Shown here in pieces: positions 48,914 through 63,932 of a stretch of DNA of 64,000 nucleotides (position 1 is the stretch's first letter; the number at the start of each line of letters is the position of its first letter). The stretch is taken from contig NZ_JAAQWN010000002.1 in NCBI RefSeq assembly GCF_012985465.1, positions 854,506-918,505 of the forward strand, written 5' to 3'. The position numbers were made by a program, and so were the translations under genes. The notes under the pieces are model-generated. The model saw only the letters and a list, made by a program, of their open reading frames with translations, did not search any database and was not told where the DNA came from. The DNA is from Pseudomonas sp. WS 5079 (GTDB lineage Bacteria; Pseudomonadota; Gammaproteobacteria; Pseudomonadales; Pseudomonadaceae).

Positions 48914-48942
48914 AGTCTAAAGAGGATCTTGCCCCCAGTCAA
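48914..48942 (-). promoter_or_regulatory. sigma-70 promoter of the str operon
   Basis: On the minus strand TTGACT and TAGACT are spaced by 17 bases. It lies in the 216-base rpoC-rpsL gap about 90 bases before the rpsL start, separating the str operon from rpoBC. I saw no strong terminator right after rpoC, so read-through is likely. Confidence 0.78.
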
Positions 48943-49038
48943 GGCAAGGCCCCGACCTCCCCCTCCATCGAAACCCGACAAAACTGTCTTGTTCCGACGA
49001 ACGGGGCTGCCAGGGCCCGGACTTATTTATCGCAGAAC

Positions 49039-52000
49039 TCAGTTACCGCTAGAGTTCAGCGCTTCGGTCAGTGCAGCTTCCACTTCACTGGCGCTTACGC
49101 GCAGCGGCTTGTCGAGTTCACGGCGACGCTTGCGCTCGCTGTGGTAGGCCAAGCCGGTACCGGCCGGGATCAGACGACCCACAACCACGTTTTCTTTCAG
49201 GCCGCGCAGGTAATCGCGCTTGCCGGTTACCGCCGCTTCGGTCAGTACGCGAGTGGTCTCCTGGAAGGAGGCCGCCGAGATGAACGATTCGGTGGACAGC
49301 GACGCCTTGGTGATACCCAGCAACACGCGAGTGAACTTGGAAACAAATTTCTCTTCGGTTGCCAGACGCTCGTTTTCTACCAGTACGTGAGTCAGTTCCA
49401 TCTGGTCGCCCTTGATGAAACTCGAATCGCCGGATTCAGCGATTTCAACTTTACGCAGCATCTGACGCAGGATGGTCTCGATGTGCTTATCGTTGATCTT
49501 CACGCCTTGCAGACGGTAAACGTCCTGGATCTCGTTAACGATGTACTTGGCCAGCGCACTCACACCCAGCAGACGCAGGATGTCGTGTGGATCGCTCGGG
49601 CCGTCGGAGATAACTTCGCCGCGGTTTACCTGTTCGCCTTCGAAGACGTTCAGGTGACGCCACTTCGGAATCAGCTCTTCATACGGATCGCTACCGTCGT
49701 TCGGGGTAATGACCAGACGGCGCTTGCCCTTGGTCTCTTTACCGAACGCGATGGTGCCGCTGACTTCAGCCAGGATCGACGCCTCTTTCGGACGACGAGC
49801 TTCGAACAAGTCGGCAACACGCGGCAGACCACCGGTGATGTCACGGGTCTTCGAAGTTTCTTGCGGGATACGCGCGATAACATCACCGATCGCGATCTTC
49901 GCACCATCCGCCACACCGACAAGGGCGTTGGCTGGCAGGAAGTACTGAGCGATAACGTCAGTGCCTGGCAGCAACAGATCCTTGCCGTTGTCATCGACCA
50001 TCTTCACGGCAGGACGGATGTCCTTACCGGCAGCTGGACGATCTTTGGCGTCGAGGACTTCAATGTTGGTCATACCGGTCAATTCGTCAGTCTGACGCTT
50101 GATCGTGATGCCTTCTTCCATGCCCACGTAGGTCACGGTACCTTTCATTTCGGTAACGATTGGGTGAGTGTGCGGATCCCACTTGGCCACGATTGCGCCA
50201 GCGTCGACCTTGTCACCTTCTTTAACCGAAATCACAGCACCGTACGGCAGCTTGTAACGCTCACGCTCACGACCGAAGTCATCAGCGATCGCCAGCTCAC
50301 CGGAACGGGACACAGCAACCAGGTGGCCATCCACTCGCTCAACGTGTTTGAGGTTGTGCAGACGGACAGTACCGCCATTCTTCACCTGAACGCTGTCAGC
50401 TGCGGAGGTCCGGCTTGCCGCACCACCGATGTGGAACGTACGCATGGTCAGCTGGGTACCCGGCTCACCGATGGACTGGGCAGCGATAACGCCGACCGCT
50501 TCACCGATGTTCACCTGGTGACCACGAGCCAAGTCACGGCCGTAGCACTTGGCGCAGATACCGTAGCGGGTTTCGCAGCTGATCGGCGAGCGAACAATCA
50601 CTTCGTCGATGCTGTTGAGTTCGATGAACTCGACCCACTTCTCATCCACCAGGGTGCCGGCAGGAACGATGATTTCCTCGGTACCTGGCTTGAACACATC
50701 ACGGGCGATAACACGACCCAATACGCGCTCACCCAGCGGCTCTACAACGTCACCGCCTTCAATGTGCGGAGTCATCAGCAGGCCGTGCTCGGTGCCGCAA
50801 TCGATCTCGGTTACAACCAGATCTTGTGCAACGTCTACCAGACGACGAGTCAGGTAACCGGAGTTAGCGGTTTTCAACGCGGTATCCGCCAGACCTTTAC
50901 GAGCACCGTGAGTAGAGATGAAGTACTGAAGTACGCTCAAACCTTCACGGAAGTTCGCAGTAATCGGCGTTTCGATGATGGAGCCGTCCGGCTTGGCCAT
51001 CAGGCCACGCATACCGGCGAGCTGACGGATCTGCGCAGCAGAACCCCGTGCGCCCGAGTCGGCCATCATGTACATCGAGTTGAAAGACTCTTGATCGACT
51101 TCGACGCCATGACGGTCGATGACTTTCTCTTTCGAGAGGTTGGCCATCATCGCCTTGGAAACTTCGTCGTTGGCCTTGGACCAAAGGTCGATCACTTTGT
51201 TGTACTTCTCGCCCTGGGTTACCAGGCCGGAGGCGTACTGGCTCTCGATCTCTTTCACTTCATCAGTGGCAGCACTGATGATGCGGGCTTTTTCATCCGG
51301 GATAACGAAGTCGTTAACACCGATGGAAACGCCGGAAATGGTCGAATAAGCAAAACCGGTGTACATCAACTGGTCAGCGAAGATCACGGTCTCTTTCAGA
51401 CCAACCACGCGGTAGCATTGGTTGATCAGCTTGGAGATCGCCTTTTTCTTCATCGGCAGGTTGACGACGTCGTACGACAGACCTTTTGGCACAACCTGGT
51501 ACAACAGCGCACGGCCGACAGTGGTGTCGACGATCCGGGTGTTGCTCACGCTGCCGCCGTCACGGTCGTTGACCGTTTCGTGGATGCGCACCTTGACCTT
51601 GGCGTGCAGTGCGGCTTCGCCAGCACGGAACACACGGTCAACTTCTTGCAGGTCAGCGAACACACGACCTTCGCCCTTGGCGTTGATCGCTTCACGGGTC
51701 ATGTAGTACAGACCCAATACAACGTCCTGCGACGGAACGATGATTGGCTCACCGTTGGCTGGCGACAGGATGTTGTTGGTCGACATCATCAACGCACGCG
51801 CTTCCAACTGGGCTTCCAGTGTCAGCGGTACGTGCACGGCCATTTGGTCGCCGTCGAAGTCGGCGTTGTACGCAGCACAGACCAGAGGGTGCAGCTGGAT
51901 AGCCTTACCTTCGATCAGTACCGGTTCAAACGCCTGGATACCCAGACGGTGAAGGGTCGGTGCACGGTTGAGGAGGACCGGGTGTTCGCGAATCACTTCA

Positions 52001-53238
52001 GCGAGAACGTCCCAAACCTCTGGTAGTTCGCGCTCGACCATTTTCTTGGCCGCTTTGATGGTGGTCGCGAGACCGCGCATTTCCAGCTTGCCGAAGATGA
52101 ACGGCTTGAACAGCTCAAGAGCCATCTTCTTAGGCAGACCGCACTGGTGCAGACGCAGGGTCGGGCCTACGGTAATTACCGAACGACCGGAGTAGTCAAC
52201 ACGCTTACCGAGCAAGTTCTGACGGAAACGACCTTGCTTACCCTTGATCATGTCAGCCAAGGATTTCAGAGGACGCTTGTTGGAACCGGTAATAGCGCGG
52301 CCACGACGGCCGTTGTCGAGCAGGGCATCGACCGCTTCTTGCAACATACGCTTTTCGTTGCGCACGATGATGTCCGGAGCGGACAGATCAAGCAGGCGCT
52401 TCAAGCGGTTGTTACGGTTGATCACGCGGCGGTACAGGTCGTTGAGGTCGGACGTCGCGAAACGACCACCGTCCAGCGGTACCAGCGGACGCAGGTCTGG
52501 CGGCAGAACCGGCAGAACGGTCAGCACCATCCACTCTGGCAGGTTGCCGGAACCCTGGAAGGCTTCCATCAACTTCAGACGCTTGGACAGTTTCTTGATC
52601 TTGGTTTCGGAGTTGGTTTGCGGAATTTCTTCACGCAGGCGGCCAATCTCGTGTTCCAGGTCGATAGCGTGCAGCAGTTCGCGGACAGCTTCAGCACCCA
52701 TGCGGGCATCGAAATCGTCGCCGAACTCTTCCAGCGCTTCGAAGTACTGCTCGTCGTTGAGCAACTGACCCTTTTCAAGGGTGGTCATGCCTGGATCGAT
52801 AACGACATAGCTCTCGAAGTAGAGAACGCGTTCGATATCACGCAGGGTCATGTCCATCAGCAAGCCGATACGGGACGGCAGCGATTTCAGGAACCAGATG
52901 TGGGCAACCGGCGAAGCCAGCTCGATGTGCGCCATGCGCTCACGACGAACCTTGGCCAGCGCAACTTCAACGCCGCACTTCTCGCAGATCACACCACGGT
53001 GCTTCAAGCGCTTGTACTTACCGCACAGGCACTCGTAATCCTTTACCGGGCCAAAGATCTTGGCGCAGAACAGGCCGTCACGCTCAGGTTTGAACGTACG
53101 GTAGTTGATGGTTTCCGGCTTTTTAACTTCACCGAACGACCACGAACGGATCATCTCAGGCGATGCCAATCCAATACGGATGGCGTCGAACTCTTCGACT
53201 TGACCCTGGTTTTTCAGCAAATTCAGTAGGTCTTTCAA
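49039..53238 (-). CDS. rpoC: RNA polymerase beta' subunit
   Basis: 1399-residue catalytic subunit. The N-terminal zinc site is [20 protein letters not shown], the catalytic Mg motif is NADFDGDQ, and the second zinc cluster is near [12 protein letters not shown]. The bridge and trigger helix regions are intact. It follows rpoB by 64 bases and is co-transcribed with it. Confidence 0.99.
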   Translation of the reverse strand: MKDLLNLLKNQGQVEEFDAIRIGLASPEMIRSWSFGEVKKPETINYRTFKPERDGLFCAKIFGPVKDYECLCGKYKRLKHRGVICEKCGVEVALAKVRRERMAHIELASPVAHIWFLKSLPSRIGLLMDMTLRDIERVLYFESYVVIDPGMTTLEKGQLLNDEQYFEALEEFGDDFDARMGAEAVRELLHAIDLEHEIGRLREEIPQTNSETKIKKLSKRLKLMEAFQGSGNLPEWMVLTVLPVLPPDLRPLVPLDGGRFATSDLNDLYRRVINRNNRLKRLLDLSAPDIIVRNEKRMLQEAVDALLDNGRRGRAITGSNKRPLKSLADMIKGKQGRFRQNLLGKRVDYSGRSVITVGPTLRLHQCGLPKKMALELFKPFIFGKLEMRGLATTIKAAKKMVERELPEVWDVLAEVIREHPVLLNRAPTLHRLGIQAFEPVLIEGKAIQLHPLVCAAYNADFDGDQMAVHVPLTLEAQLEARALMMSTNNILSPANGEPIIVPSQDVVLGLYYMTREAINAKGEGRVFADLQEVDRVFRAGEAALHAKVKVRIHETVNDRDGGSVSNTRIVDTTVGRALLYQVVPKGLSYDVVNLPMKKKAISKLINQCYRVVGLKETVIFADQLMYTGFAYSTISGVSIGVNDFVIPDEKARIISAATDEVKEIESQYASGLVTQGEKYNKVIDLWSKANDEVSKAMMANLSKEKVIDRHGVEVDQESFNSMYMMADSGARGSAAQIRQLAGMRGLMAKPDGSIIETPITANFREGLSVLQYFISTHGARKGLADTALKTANSGYLTRRLVDVAQDLVVTEIDCGTEHGLLMTPHIEGGDVVEPLGERVLGRVIARDVFKPGTEEIIVPAGTLVDEKWVEFIELNSIDEVIVRSPISCETRYGICAKCYGRDLARGHQVNIGEAVGVIAAQSIGEPGTQLTMRTFHIGGAASRTSAADSVQVKNGGTVRLHNLKHVERVDGHLVAVSRSGELAIADDFGRERERYKLPYGAVISVKEGDKVDAGAIVAKWDPHTHPIVTEMKGTVTYVGMEEGITIKRQTDELTGMTNIEVLDAKDRPAAGKDIRPAVKMVDDNGKDLLLPGTDVIAQYFLPANALVGVADGAKIAIGDVIARIPQETSKTRDITGGLPRVADLFEARRPKEASILAEVSGTIAFGKETKGKRRLVITPNDGSDPYEELIPKWRHLNVFEGEQVNRGEVISDGPSDPHDILRLLGVSALAKYIVNEIQDVYRLQGVKINDKHIETILRQMLRKVEIAESGDSSFIKGDQMELTHVLVENERLATEEKFVSKFTRVLLGITKASLSTESFISAASFQETTRVLTEAAVTGKRDYLRGLKENVVVGRLIPAGTGLAYHSERKRRRELDKPLRVSASEVEAALTEALNSSGN

Positions 53239-53302
53239 GGCCTTTCCTCCTGGCGGAGCAGAGAGCGGGCTAAACAGCCCCGCTCTCGATTCGCGTCACG
53301 TG

Positions 53303-57376
<4,074 letters not shown>

Positions 57377-57520
57377 CAGCGTTCCCCAGCTTGGTCACCT
57401 GCTTGTTTGGCCCTCCCGACGGGAGCAGCCAGAAAATCTTGCAAACCCCATGGTTTGCACCACCGCATCGGGTGGCTACAGCGCGTTAGTGGCGGCGACC
57501 GAGTCGACAGCCAAGAACGG

Positions 57521-57549
57521 AAAAAGGCCGGTGGCAAGAGCCACCAGCC
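57521..57549 (-). terminator. attenuator between rplL and rpoB
   Basis: On the minus strand GGCTGGTGGC and GCCACCGGCC pair (10 bp, one G-U) around TCTT and are followed by TTTTTCC. Position matches the partial terminator known between rplL and rpoB in E. coli. Confidence 0.85.
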
Positions 57550-57595
57550 ATCAGCCTTCAGCTTAACGCTTGGGCTGGAAACGCAAGGTCGATGC

Positions 57596-57961
57596 TTACT
57601 TCAGCTCGACTTTAGCGCCTGCTTCTTCCAGTACTGCTTTGGCTTTGTCAGCGGCGTCTTTCGACACTGCTTCCAGAACCTGGGCAGGAGCGCCGTCAAC
57701 TACAGCCTTGGCTTCTTTCAGGCCCAGACCGGTCAGTTCACGTACTGCCTTGATCACGTTTACTTTCTTCTCGCCAGCTTCCAGCAGCATGACGTTGAAT
57801 TCGGTTTGCTCTTCAGCAGCAACAGCAGCAACAGCTGGGCCAGCGGAAGCAGCGGCAGCGGAAACGCCGAATTTTTCTTCGAAAGCTTTGATCAGCTCAA
57901 CAACCTGCAGAACCGACATTTCAGCTACGGCGTTGAGGATATCGTCTTGGGAGATAGACAT
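57596..57961 (-). CDS. rplL: 50S ribosomal protein L7/L12
   Basis: 121-residue stalk protein present as dimers that recruit GTPase factors. N-terminal dimer helix (about 1-35), an Ala/Gly hinge (36-52) and the C-terminal factor-binding domain with [20 protein letters not shown] (slightly altered from E. coli) are visible. It lies 78 bases after rplJ. Confidence 0.98.
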   Translation of the reverse strand: MSISQDDILNAVAEMSVLQVVELIKAFEEKFGVSAAAASAGPAVAAVAAEEQTEFNVMLLEAGEKKVNVIKAVRELTGLGLKEAKAVVDGAPAQVLEAVSKDAADKAKAVLEEAGAKVELK

Positions 57962-58039
57962 TGCTGTATTTCCTGAATTGGGGGACGGCCTACGCGGCCA
58001 TCGAAATAAACAAAAAAACGCGAGAGAAGTTGCTCAGCC

Positions 58040-58540
58040 TTAGGCTGCTGCAGCTTCTTTTTGCTCGCGAACTGCGGCCAGAGTACGAGCCAGCTTGCTG
58101 GTAGCGCCTTGAATCACGCTCATCAGCTGCGAAATAGCTTCGTTACGGGTCGGCAGTGTTGCCAGTACGTCGATTTGGTTAGCTGCGAGGAACTTGCCCT
58201 CGAACGCAGCTGCCTTGATCTCGAACTTATCCTGACTCTTGGCGAATTCCTTGAACAAACGGGCAGCAGCGCCTGGATGATCCTTGGAGAACGCGATCAG
58301 AGTCGGGCCGGTGAACACGTCGTTGAGGACACTGTATTCAGTGTCAGCAACAGCGCGCTTGAGCAGGGTGTTACGTACAACACGTACGTATACGCCAGCT
58401 TCACGAGCCTCTTTACGGAGTCCGGTCATAGCGCCTACTGTCACACCACGGGCATCAGCCACGACAGCGGACAGAGCAGCTTTGGCAGCCTCGTTGACTT
58501 CAGCGACGATGGCCTTCTTGTCTTCGAGATTAATTGCCAC
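58040..58540 (-). CDS. rplJ: 50S ribosomal protein L10
   Basis: 166-residue stalk base that anchors L7/L12 dimers with its C-terminal helix. It opens [20 protein letters not shown]. In E. coli the L10-L7/L12 complex represses its own mRNA at the rplJ leader; the 200-base leader here has a matching fold. Confidence 0.98.
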   Translation of the reverse strand: MAINLEDKKAIVAEVNEAAKAALSAVVADARGVTVGAMTGLRKEAREAGVYVRVVRNTLLKRAVADTEYSVLNDVFTGPTLIAFSKDHPGAAARLFKEFAKSQDKFEIKAAAFEGKFLAANQIDVLATLPTRNEAISQLMSVIQGATSKLARTLAAVREQKEAAAA

Positions 58541-58555
58541 GGGTTTAACTCCTGC

Positions 58556-58700
58556 TTGTTACCGTTTCATCTGGCCTAGGCCGGATGTCGTTTTGGTGTC
58601 TGATTCGGTAAGGAACCGGGAGCACCATCTGCGTAGGCTTGATGGTTTAAGACTTGCGTCGCCTACGGTCTTGGATAGCCCCCGCCAGGCAGGGACCCCA
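58556..58700 (-). ncRNA. L10 leader (autoregulatory 5' region of rplJ)
   Basis: The 200-base gap before rplJ carries paired segments on the minus strand: CCGTAGGCG with GCCTACGC, enclosing AAGTCTTAAACC, followed by AGATGGTGCTCCC. This order resembles the conserved L10 leader that binds L10-L12. It is assigned from remembered features rather than a covariance search. Confidence 0.6.
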
Positions 58701-58710
58701 ATTTTTTCAA

Positions 58711-58736
58711 CTGGCGCGATCTCTCGCGCCAGTTTG
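58711..58736 (-). terminator. hairpin after rplA
   Basis: AACTGGCGCGA and TCGCGCCAGTT pair perfectly around GAGA. It is followed by GAAAAAATTGGGG rather than a T-run, so it is more likely an RNA-stability or processing hairpin than a true terminator. Confidence 0.6.
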
Positions 58737-58740
58737 TGTC

Positions 58741-59436
58741 TTATACGTCCAGCGAGCCTTGGTCGATGACCAGACCTGGGCCCATAGTGGTGCTCAGGGT
58801 AACGCGCTTGACGTAGATACCTTTCGAGGAAGCTGGCTTGATACGCTTCAGATCAGCGATCAGGGCTTCAACGTTTTCCTTCAGCTTGACGGCGTCGAAG
58901 CCGACCTTGCCAACGGAGGTGTGAATGATGCCGTTTTTGTCAGTGCGATAACGAACCTGACCAGCCTTGGCGTTTTTAACCGCGGTAGCTACGTCTGGAG
59001 TTACGGTACCGACTTTCGGGTTAGGCATCAGACCACGTGGGCCCAGGATCTGACCCAACTGACCTACAACGCGCATTGCATCCGGGGAGGCAATAACTAC
59101 GTCATAGTTCAGGTCGCCGCCCTTCATTTCGGCAGCCAGGTCGTCCATGCCAACGCGATCGGCGCCAGCGGCCAGAGCAGCTTCAGCTGCCGGGCCTTGG
59201 GTGAAGACAGCAACACGTACGGTCTTGCCAGTACCGTGTGGCAGCACAGTAGCGCTACGAACGACCTGGTCGGATTTACGTGGGTCAACACCCAGGTTTA
59301 CAGCAACGTCAACGGACTCGCTGAACTTGACAGTCGACAGCTCGGTCAGCAGAGCAGCAGCGTCTACAAAATTGTAGGACTTGCCCGCTTCGATTTTGCC
59401 GGCGATAGCCTTTTGGCGCTTGGTCAGCTTAGCCAT
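58741..59436 (-). CDS. rplA: 50S ribosomal protein L1
   Basis: 231-residue L1-stalk protein that moves deacylated tRNA out of the E site; in E. coli it represses the L11 operon. It contains the L1 signature around [16 protein letters not shown]. Its ATG overlaps the rplK stop by one base (TAATG), so it is coupled. Confidence 0.98.
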   Translation of the reverse strand: MAKLTKRQKAIAGKIEAGKSYNFVDAAALLTELSTVKFSESVDVAVNLGVDPRKSDQVVRSATVLPHGTGKTVRVAVFTQGPAAEAALAAGADRVGMDDLAAEMKGGDLNYDVVIASPDAMRVVGQLGQILGPRGLMPNPKVGTVTPDVATAVKNAKAGQVRYRTDKNGIIHTSVGKVGFDAVKLKENVEALIADLKRIKPASSKGIYVKRVTLSTTMGPGLVIDQGSLDV

Positions 59437-59867
59437 TACACACCCTCCACGTTAAGGCCCATGCTACGAGCAGAACCGGCGATGGTACGCACGGCTGCAT
59501 CCATATCAGCTGCAGTCAGATCCGCGTTTTTGGTTTTCGCGATCTCTTCCAGCTGAGCACGAGTTACGGTGCCAACCTTAACGGTGTTCGGACGAGCGGA
59601 ACCGCTAGTCAGACCTGCAGCTTTCTTCAACAAAACCGAAGCCGGGGTCGACTTGGTTTCGAAGGTGAAGCTACGGTCGCTGTATACAGTGATGATCACT
59701 GGAGTCGGCAGACCTGGCTCAATACCCTGAGTACGGGCGTTGAAGGCCTTGCAGAATTCCATGATGTTCACGCCGTGCTGACCCAGAGCTGGACCGACGG
59801 GTGGGCTAGGGTTGGCCTGTGCGGCCTTCACTTGCAGCTTGATGTAAGCGGTAATCTTCTTGGCCAT
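59436..59867 (-). CDS. rplK: 50S ribosomal protein L11
   Basis: 143-residue protein of the GTPase-associated centre, needed for RelA activation. The start at 59867 gives [20 protein letters not shown]. The proline-rich [20 protein letters not shown] hinge is intact. An L11-L1 operon follows a terminator-like hairpin downstream of nusG. Confidence 0.98.
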   Translation of the reverse strand: MAKKITAYIKLQVKAAQANPSPPVGPALGQHGVNIMEFCKAFNARTQGIEPGLPTPVIITVYSDRSFTFETKSTPASVLLKKAAGLTSGSARPNTVKVGTVTRAQLEEIAKTKNADLTAADMDAAVRTIAGSARSMGLNVEGV

Positions 59868-59940
59868 GAGGCACTCCAATTACGGGTTCAAGCGCCTCGA
59901 AAGGCTCCCCGGTTACTTGCGCGTTTATCCCAGTGACGAC

Positions 59941-59968
59941 AAAACCCCACAGCCTAAGGCTGCGGGGT
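59941..59968 (-). terminator. terminator-like hairpin between nusG and rplK
   Basis: On the minus strand ACCCCGCAGCC and GGCTGTGGGGT pair around TTA, followed by TTTGTCG. It lies just past the nusG stop. The rplK promoter must then lie within the remaining 73 bases or read-through must occur. Confidence 0.82.
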
Positions 59969-59984
59969 TGGGATGCTTTGTCAG

Positions 59985-60518
59985 CTAGACCTTTTCGACC
60001 TGACTGAACTCCAACTCTACCGGGGTAGAGCGACCGAAAATGAGCACCGCCACTTGGATCCGGCTCTTTTCGTAGTTAACTTCTTCGACAGTGCCGTTGA
60101 AATCAGCAAACGGACCATCAGTGACACGAACAACCTCGCCCGGCTCGAACAACGTCTTAGGCTTCGGCTTGTCGCTACCGTCAGCAACACGGCGCAGAAT
60201 CGCTTCCGCTTCCTTGTCAGTGATCGGCGCAGGCTTATCGGCGGTACCGCCAATGAAGCCCATGACGCGAGGGGTATCCTTGACCAAGTGCCAAGTACCC
60301 TCATTCATGTCCATCTGTACCAGCACGTAGCCAGGGAAGAACTTGCGTTCGCTTTTGCGCTTCTGGCCATTACGCATTTCAACCACTTCTTCAGTGGGAA
60401 CCAGAATTTCGCCGAAGCCATCTTCCATGCCTGCCAGCTTTACGCGCTCTAGCAAAGAGCGCATGACATGCTTCTCGTAACCCGAGTAAGCATGCACAAC
60501 GTACCAACGCTTAGCCAC
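59985..60518 (-). CDS. nusG: transcription elongation/termination factor NusG
   Basis: 177-residue factor that binds RNA polymerase through its NGN domain ([20 protein letters not shown] onwards) and Rho or S10 through its C-terminal KOW domain ([20 protein letters not shown]). It follows secE by 9 bases. Confidence 0.98.
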   Translation of the reverse strand: MAKRWYVVHAYSGYEKHVMRSLLERVKLAGMEDGFGEILVPTEEVVEMRNGQKRKSERKFFPGYVLVQMDMNEGTWHLVKDTPRVMGFIGGTADKPAPITDKEAEAILRRVADGSDKPKPKTLFEPGEVVRVTDGPFADFNGTVEEVNYEKSRIQVAVLIFGRSTPVELEFSQVEKV

Positions 60519-60527
60519 GGGACACCC

Positions 60528-60896
60528 TTAGCCAACAATCAAGGAAACAAGCCAGCCGAGCAGGGAATCAAGCCCCCACAACAGCAACGCCATAACCAAA
60601 ACAACAGCCACAACAATCAGCGTGGTCTGCGTGGTTTCTTGGCGAGTCGGCCAAACGACTTTACGTATTTCGGTGCGAGCTTCCTTAACCAGTACGGCGA
60701 AAGACTTACCCTTTACAGTCTGCAGACCGATGAAGACGGCCGCAGCAGCGAGAGCGAGCAATACGAGTACGCGGTACAGGATCGGCGAAGCAGAATAATA
60801 CTGATTGCCAACAACGCCTACGACCACCAAAGCGACGACAGCGAGCCACTTAACCAGATCGAAACGAGAGCTTTGAGCTTCAGCCTTAGGAGTCAT
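60528..60896 (-). CDS. secE: preprotein translocase subunit SecE
   Basis: 122-residue Sec clamp subunit with three predicted helices (about 16-36, 40-58 and 94-116), the gammaproteobacterial three-helix form. The conserved amphipathic segment EARTEIRKVVWPTRQETTQT precedes the last helix. It lies 45 bases after tRNA-Trp. Confidence 0.97.
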   Translation of the reverse strand: MTPKAEAQSSRFDLVKWLAVVALVVVGVVGNQYYSASPILYRVLVLLALAAAAVFIGLQTVKGKSFAVLVKEARTEIRKVVWPTRQETTQTTLIVVAVVLVMALLLWGLDSLLGWLVSLIVG

Positions 60897-60941
60897 CTAT
60901 GAAGATCCTGTGAAAAGAAAGCCAGATACACCACGTGAATC

Positions 60942-61017
60942 TGGCAGGTCAGGAGGGAATCGAACCCCCAACCTACGGTTTTGGAGACCGTCGCTCTGCC
61001 AATTGAGCTACTGACCT
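60942..61017 (-). tRNA. tRNA-Trp (anticodon CCA)
   Basis: 76 bases with encoded CCA. The cloverleaf is complete: acceptor AGGTCAG/CTGACCT, anticodon loop CTCCAAA and TTCGATT T-loop. It is placed directly upstream of secE and probably shares its transcript. Confidence 0.97.
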
Positions 61018-61037
61018 AAAACAAAATCAGGCCGACC

Positions 61038-61066
61038 ATTATGCAGGCCTGAAAAAGACTTTACAA
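61038..61066 (-). promoter_or_regulatory. sigma-70 promoter before tRNA-Trp
   Basis: On the minus strand TTGTAA and CATAAT are separated by 17 bases, with the predicted start about 13 bases before the tRNA 5' end. It would drive tRNA-Trp-secE-nusG independently of the tRNA-Tyr group, which is closed by its own terminator. Confidence 0.7.
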
Positions 61067-61139
61067 CAACCAACCCCAAGAGACCTGAAACAACCCGATA
61101 ACACCAGGTAAAAAAGAATCAAGCCGAGACAGCTGTTAA

Positions 61140-61169
61140 AACAAAGGCAGATATTTTCATATCTGCCTT
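61140..61169 (-). terminator. terminator after tRNA-Thr
   Basis: AAGGCAGATAT and ATATCTGCCTT pair perfectly around GAAA, followed by TGTTTTAAC on the minus strand. It starts 7 bases past the tRNA-Thr CCA end. Confidence 0.85.
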
Positions 61170-61175
61170 GTTATA

Positions 61176-61251
61176 TGGAGCTCTTGAGCGGATTTGAACC
61201 GCTGACCTCACCCTTACCAAGGGTGTGCTCTACCAACTGAGCTACAAGAGC
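61176..61251 (-). tRNA. tRNA-Thr (anticodon GGT)
   Basis: 76 bases with encoded CCA. Acceptor GCTCTTG/CAAGAGC, anticodon loop TTGGTAA and TTCAAAT T-loop. Third of three clustered tRNAs with Tyr and Gly. Confidence 0.97.
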
Positions 61252-61277
61252 AAAACACCCTGCACAACCTGCAAACT

Positions 61278-61351
<74 letters not shown>

Positions 61352-61375
61352 GGAGCCTGCAGCTCACGCTAAAAA

Positions 61376-61460
<85 letters not shown>

Positions 61461-61473
61461 TAAGCGAGCCGGC

Positions 61474-61501
61474 ATTTTACATTACGCCGACCTTCTGTCA
61501 A
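61474..61501 (-). promoter_or_regulatory. stable-RNA promoter of the tRNA-Tyr-Gly-Thr cluster
   Basis: On the minus strand TTGACA and TAAAAT are separated by 16 bases and followed by the GC-rich discriminator GCCGGC, a pattern typical of stringently controlled stable-RNA promoters. Confidence 0.88.
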
Positions 61502-61602
61502 GCATTTTCTCATTAAAAATATGAGGTTAGCTGCGTGACGATCGCTTCACACCAATTCCCCAAGTAGGTCATCGCTGTGGAGCGGGCGCCATTCTATGCA
61601 AA

Positions 61603-62049
61603 CTATTCGACACTTGCAATGCCTTCGCACGGCATTATTTTATGTTTTAACTCATTGAATTCATTAGCAAGGCTTTCAAACGGCAGATCGTCAGCCAAGC
61701 GGCGACTTTCAGGTGCCACACGCAACCAAAAAGCGGGCACACCTGCACCAGCCAATGACTGGATCTTGACCTTGATATCCAGACTGGTCAGGCGCTGCTC
61801 GAGGAACTGCGCCTGCTCCTGACTGGCAAAGCCGCCTATATACAAGCAACCGGCCGGCGCTTCCGGCGCCCTGGGCCGATCACGACGGGTCATTGCGTCC
61901 GCTGACTCACTCAGCAATTGAATATCCTGCTGAGAGCCCCGATACAGCGCCAGGGGCGTTACATCCTTCGCACGCAACGGGGCCTCTTGCTGGTGCCAGA
62001 TGTAATAAAAGACATTGAGAACCAGCAACAACAGAAACAACCAACGCAT
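61603..62049 (-). CDS. SPOR-domain-like membrane-anchored protein
   Basis: 148-residue protein with one N-terminal membrane helix (about 2-20, RWLFLLLLVLNVFYYIW). A periplasmic C-terminal part (about 75-130, YIGGFASQEQAQFLEQRL then FWLRV) looks like a SPOR peptidoglycan-binding fold. The start at 62049 was chosen because the upstream frame runs into coaX. It follows coaX by 7 bases and matches the P. aeruginosa gene order (PA4278). Confidence 0.75.
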   Translation of the reverse strand: MRWLFLLLLVLNVFYYIWHQQEAPLRAKDVTPLALYRGSQQDIQLLSESADAMTRRDRPRAPEAPAGCLYIGGFASQEQAQFLEQRLTSLDIKVKIQSLAGAGVPAFWLRVAPESRRLADDLPFESLANEFNELKHKIMPCEGIASVE

Positions 62050-62056
62050 AGAAACC

Positions 62057-62806
62057 TCAAGACAAAGGGCATGCCATCGCCAGACCAACAAATACCAGGT
62101 CCGGAACGAACCGAGCGCCTGGCAGAGCATCGGCGACTAACTCAGCATCACCACCCGTAAGGAATACTGAGAAGTCTTCGCCCCAGTAACTCTGGGCCAG
62201 CTCCAGTTGCGACTCAGCGAAGCCGCGAAGCATGAGCGTACAACCACGCTCTACGGCTTGTGCAGTCGTACGTCCAGGCACCAGGCTTTCCAGCGCACGC
62301 TCAGCTGCAACATCGTCATAACGTATTTTACGGGTGTGGGTTCGCAGCTGATTGCGCATCAGCGGCATGCCAGGGCAGATAAATCCCCCAAGATGCTCGC
62401 CATCCGCCGTAATGAAATCAGCAGTGGCCGCCGTACCAAAATCCAGCACCAAACATGCCCCAGAGGCCAGGCGGAAGCCTCCCAGCATTGCCAACCAACG
62501 ATCCAGCCCCAGGCGGGCATATTCCTCATATCCATTGCGCACACCCGCCATCTCACGCGACGGCGCAGCACAGCTTATAGAGACACCAAAAGCGGCAACC
62601 AACACGCCGACCAGACGATTCGTCTCCTCCTGGGCGCGCACGCTCACCAACCTACAGTGTTGCAGTGAAAGACCAGCCAATGAATGGAGGCCACCCAACA
62701 ACGCCACATCGGAATCCACAACGCCTTCAGCGAAAACGACCGCCTGGCTCGCCTCCAGAACTCGCCATTTGATGAAGCTATTCCCACAGTCGAGCTCAAG
62801 AATCAT
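62057..62806 (-). CDS. coaX: type III pantothenate kinase
   Basis: 249-residue enzyme that phosphorylates pantothenate, the first step of coenzyme A synthesis; it is not inhibited by CoA. The P-loop-like [12 protein letters not shown] is at the start, with [14 protein letters not shown] and [13 protein letters not shown] further on, in the ASKHA fold order. The start overlaps the birA end by 11 bases. Pseudomonas use this form in place of E. coli CoaA. Confidence 0.95.
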   Translation of the reverse strand: MILELDCGNSFIKWRVLEASQAVVFAEGVVDSDVALLGGLHSLAGLSLQHCRLVSVRAQEETNRLVGVLVAAFGVSISCAAPSREMAGVRNGYEEYARLGLDRWLAMLGGFRLASGACLVLDFGTAATADFITADGEHLGGFICPGMPLMRNQLRTHTRKIRYDDVAAERALESLVPGRTTAQAVERGCTLMLRGFAESQLELAQSYWGEDFSVFLTGGDAELVADALPGARFVPDLVFVGLAMACPLS

Positions 62807-63755
62807 CACGCAACCTCAGGCTTAACTCACCGCCACTGTATATTTTCTCAACACCATCCACTTCGAGACGCAGCGCGCCCTGACCGTCAATACCTAGCAC
62901 AACCCCGTCTACTTGGTTAACACCGGCGATCAATGACACCGCCCTGCCCTGCCATAGATGACTCCGCTCCCACTCCTCGCGGATCACCGAGAAGCCGGAA
63001 TCTCTATGACGCTCGAGATAAGCCTGCAATGCCTGACCCAGGTGAGCGACCAGATGATTTCGATCTACCCTGCGACCCGTTTCGAGCTGTATCGATGTCC
63101 ACTGCTGATCAACTTCTGCGGCGCTTTGCATGTTGGCATTGATACCAATACCGAGCACTACATGGCACACATCAGCAGGATCGCCTACCAACTCAAGAAG
63201 GATGCCCGCAATCTTTTTTGACCCAACAAGAACATCATTCGGCCATTTCAAACCCGAACCCTGAACACCCAAGTCGCGCAGGGTTTGCATTACCGCCAAG
63301 CCCACCACAAGACTCAAACCCTCGAGCTGTCGCAAACCACCATCGATACGAAGTACAAGGCTGTAGTAAACATTCTGTGCAAACGGACTGACCCACTTAC
63401 GCCCTCGACGCCCCCTGCCTGCAGTCTGCTGCTCCGACAGAACCAGGAACGGCGCCGCCTGCCCCGCATCGATTAGACGCAAAGCTTCGGCATTCGTGGA
63501 ATCGATGGTATCCGAGATGAAAACCGAACCCGCACAGACCGGCGACTTCAAGGCGATCTCGTCAGCACTCAATAGAACCAGCGGGGATGCCAATTGATAG
63601 CCTTTCCCCCTGACCTTATGAATCGTCAGGCCCAGCTCAACCTCCAGATGCTGGAGCTGTTTCCACACAGCACTACGACTGACACCCAGGACCGCACCTA
63701 GCGCTTCACCCGAGTGGAATCGGCCATCTTTCAGAAGTTTTAACAACGTCAGCAT
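62796..63755 (-). CDS. birA: biotin-protein ligase / biotin operon repressor BirA
   Basis: 319-residue bifunctional protein. The N-terminal winged helix-turn-helix (about 1-60, [20 protein letters not shown]) binds operators. The central domain carries the biotinyl-AMP loop GRGRRGRKW and the KWPNDV motif, and a small SH3-like C-terminal domain follows. It thus both attaches biotin and represses bio genes. It lies downstream of a ribosomal RNA operon. Confidence 0.96.
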   Translation of the reverse strand: MLTLLKLLKDGRFHSGEALGAVLGVSRSAVWKQLQHLEVELGLTIHKVRGKGYQLASPLVLLSADEIALKSPVCAGSVFISDTIDSTNAEALRLIDAGQAAPFLVLSEQQTAGRGRRGRKWVSPFAQNVYYSLVLRIDGGLRQLEGLSLVVGLAVMQTLRDLGVQGSGLKWPNDVLVGSKKIAGILLELVGDPADVCHVVLGIGINANMQSAAEVDQQWTSIQLETGRRVDRNHLVAHLGQALQAYLERHRDSGFSVIREEWERSHLWQGRAVSLIAGVNQVDGVVLGIDGQGALRLEVDGVEKIYSGGELSLRLRDDS

Positions 63756-63886
63756 GCAGGTCTCGCCTCACAATGAGGCACGCATGATAGCCATGCGCAG
63801 AGCCATTGCATAGAAAGCAACATAACAGGCGATAGAGCAACCTCAACTAGACAACCGACTAAGCATTTTCCAGTTTTCGACCGCCC

Positions 63887-63922
63887 AAAACAAAACCCCA
63901 ACTGCTTTCGCAATTGGGGTTT
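63887..63922 (-). terminator. rRNA operon terminator
   Basis: On the minus strand AACCCCAA and TTGGGGTT pair, extended by GC-rich inner pairs, and are followed by TTGTTTTGG. It lies 12 bases past the 5S rRNA end. Confidence 0.88.
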
Positions 63923-63932
63923 CGGAATTTAA

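Noticed and set aside
48823..49038. Strong intrinsic terminator after rpoC
   Set aside because: The GC-rich CCGGGCCCTGG segment has no adequate T-tract; only the str promoter is supported in this gap.
61028..61052. CAGGCC/GGCCTG repeat before tRNA-Trp as a remnant tufB terminator
   Set aside because: The stem is only 6 bp with a 12-base loop, and it overlaps the better-supported -10 element of the promoter.
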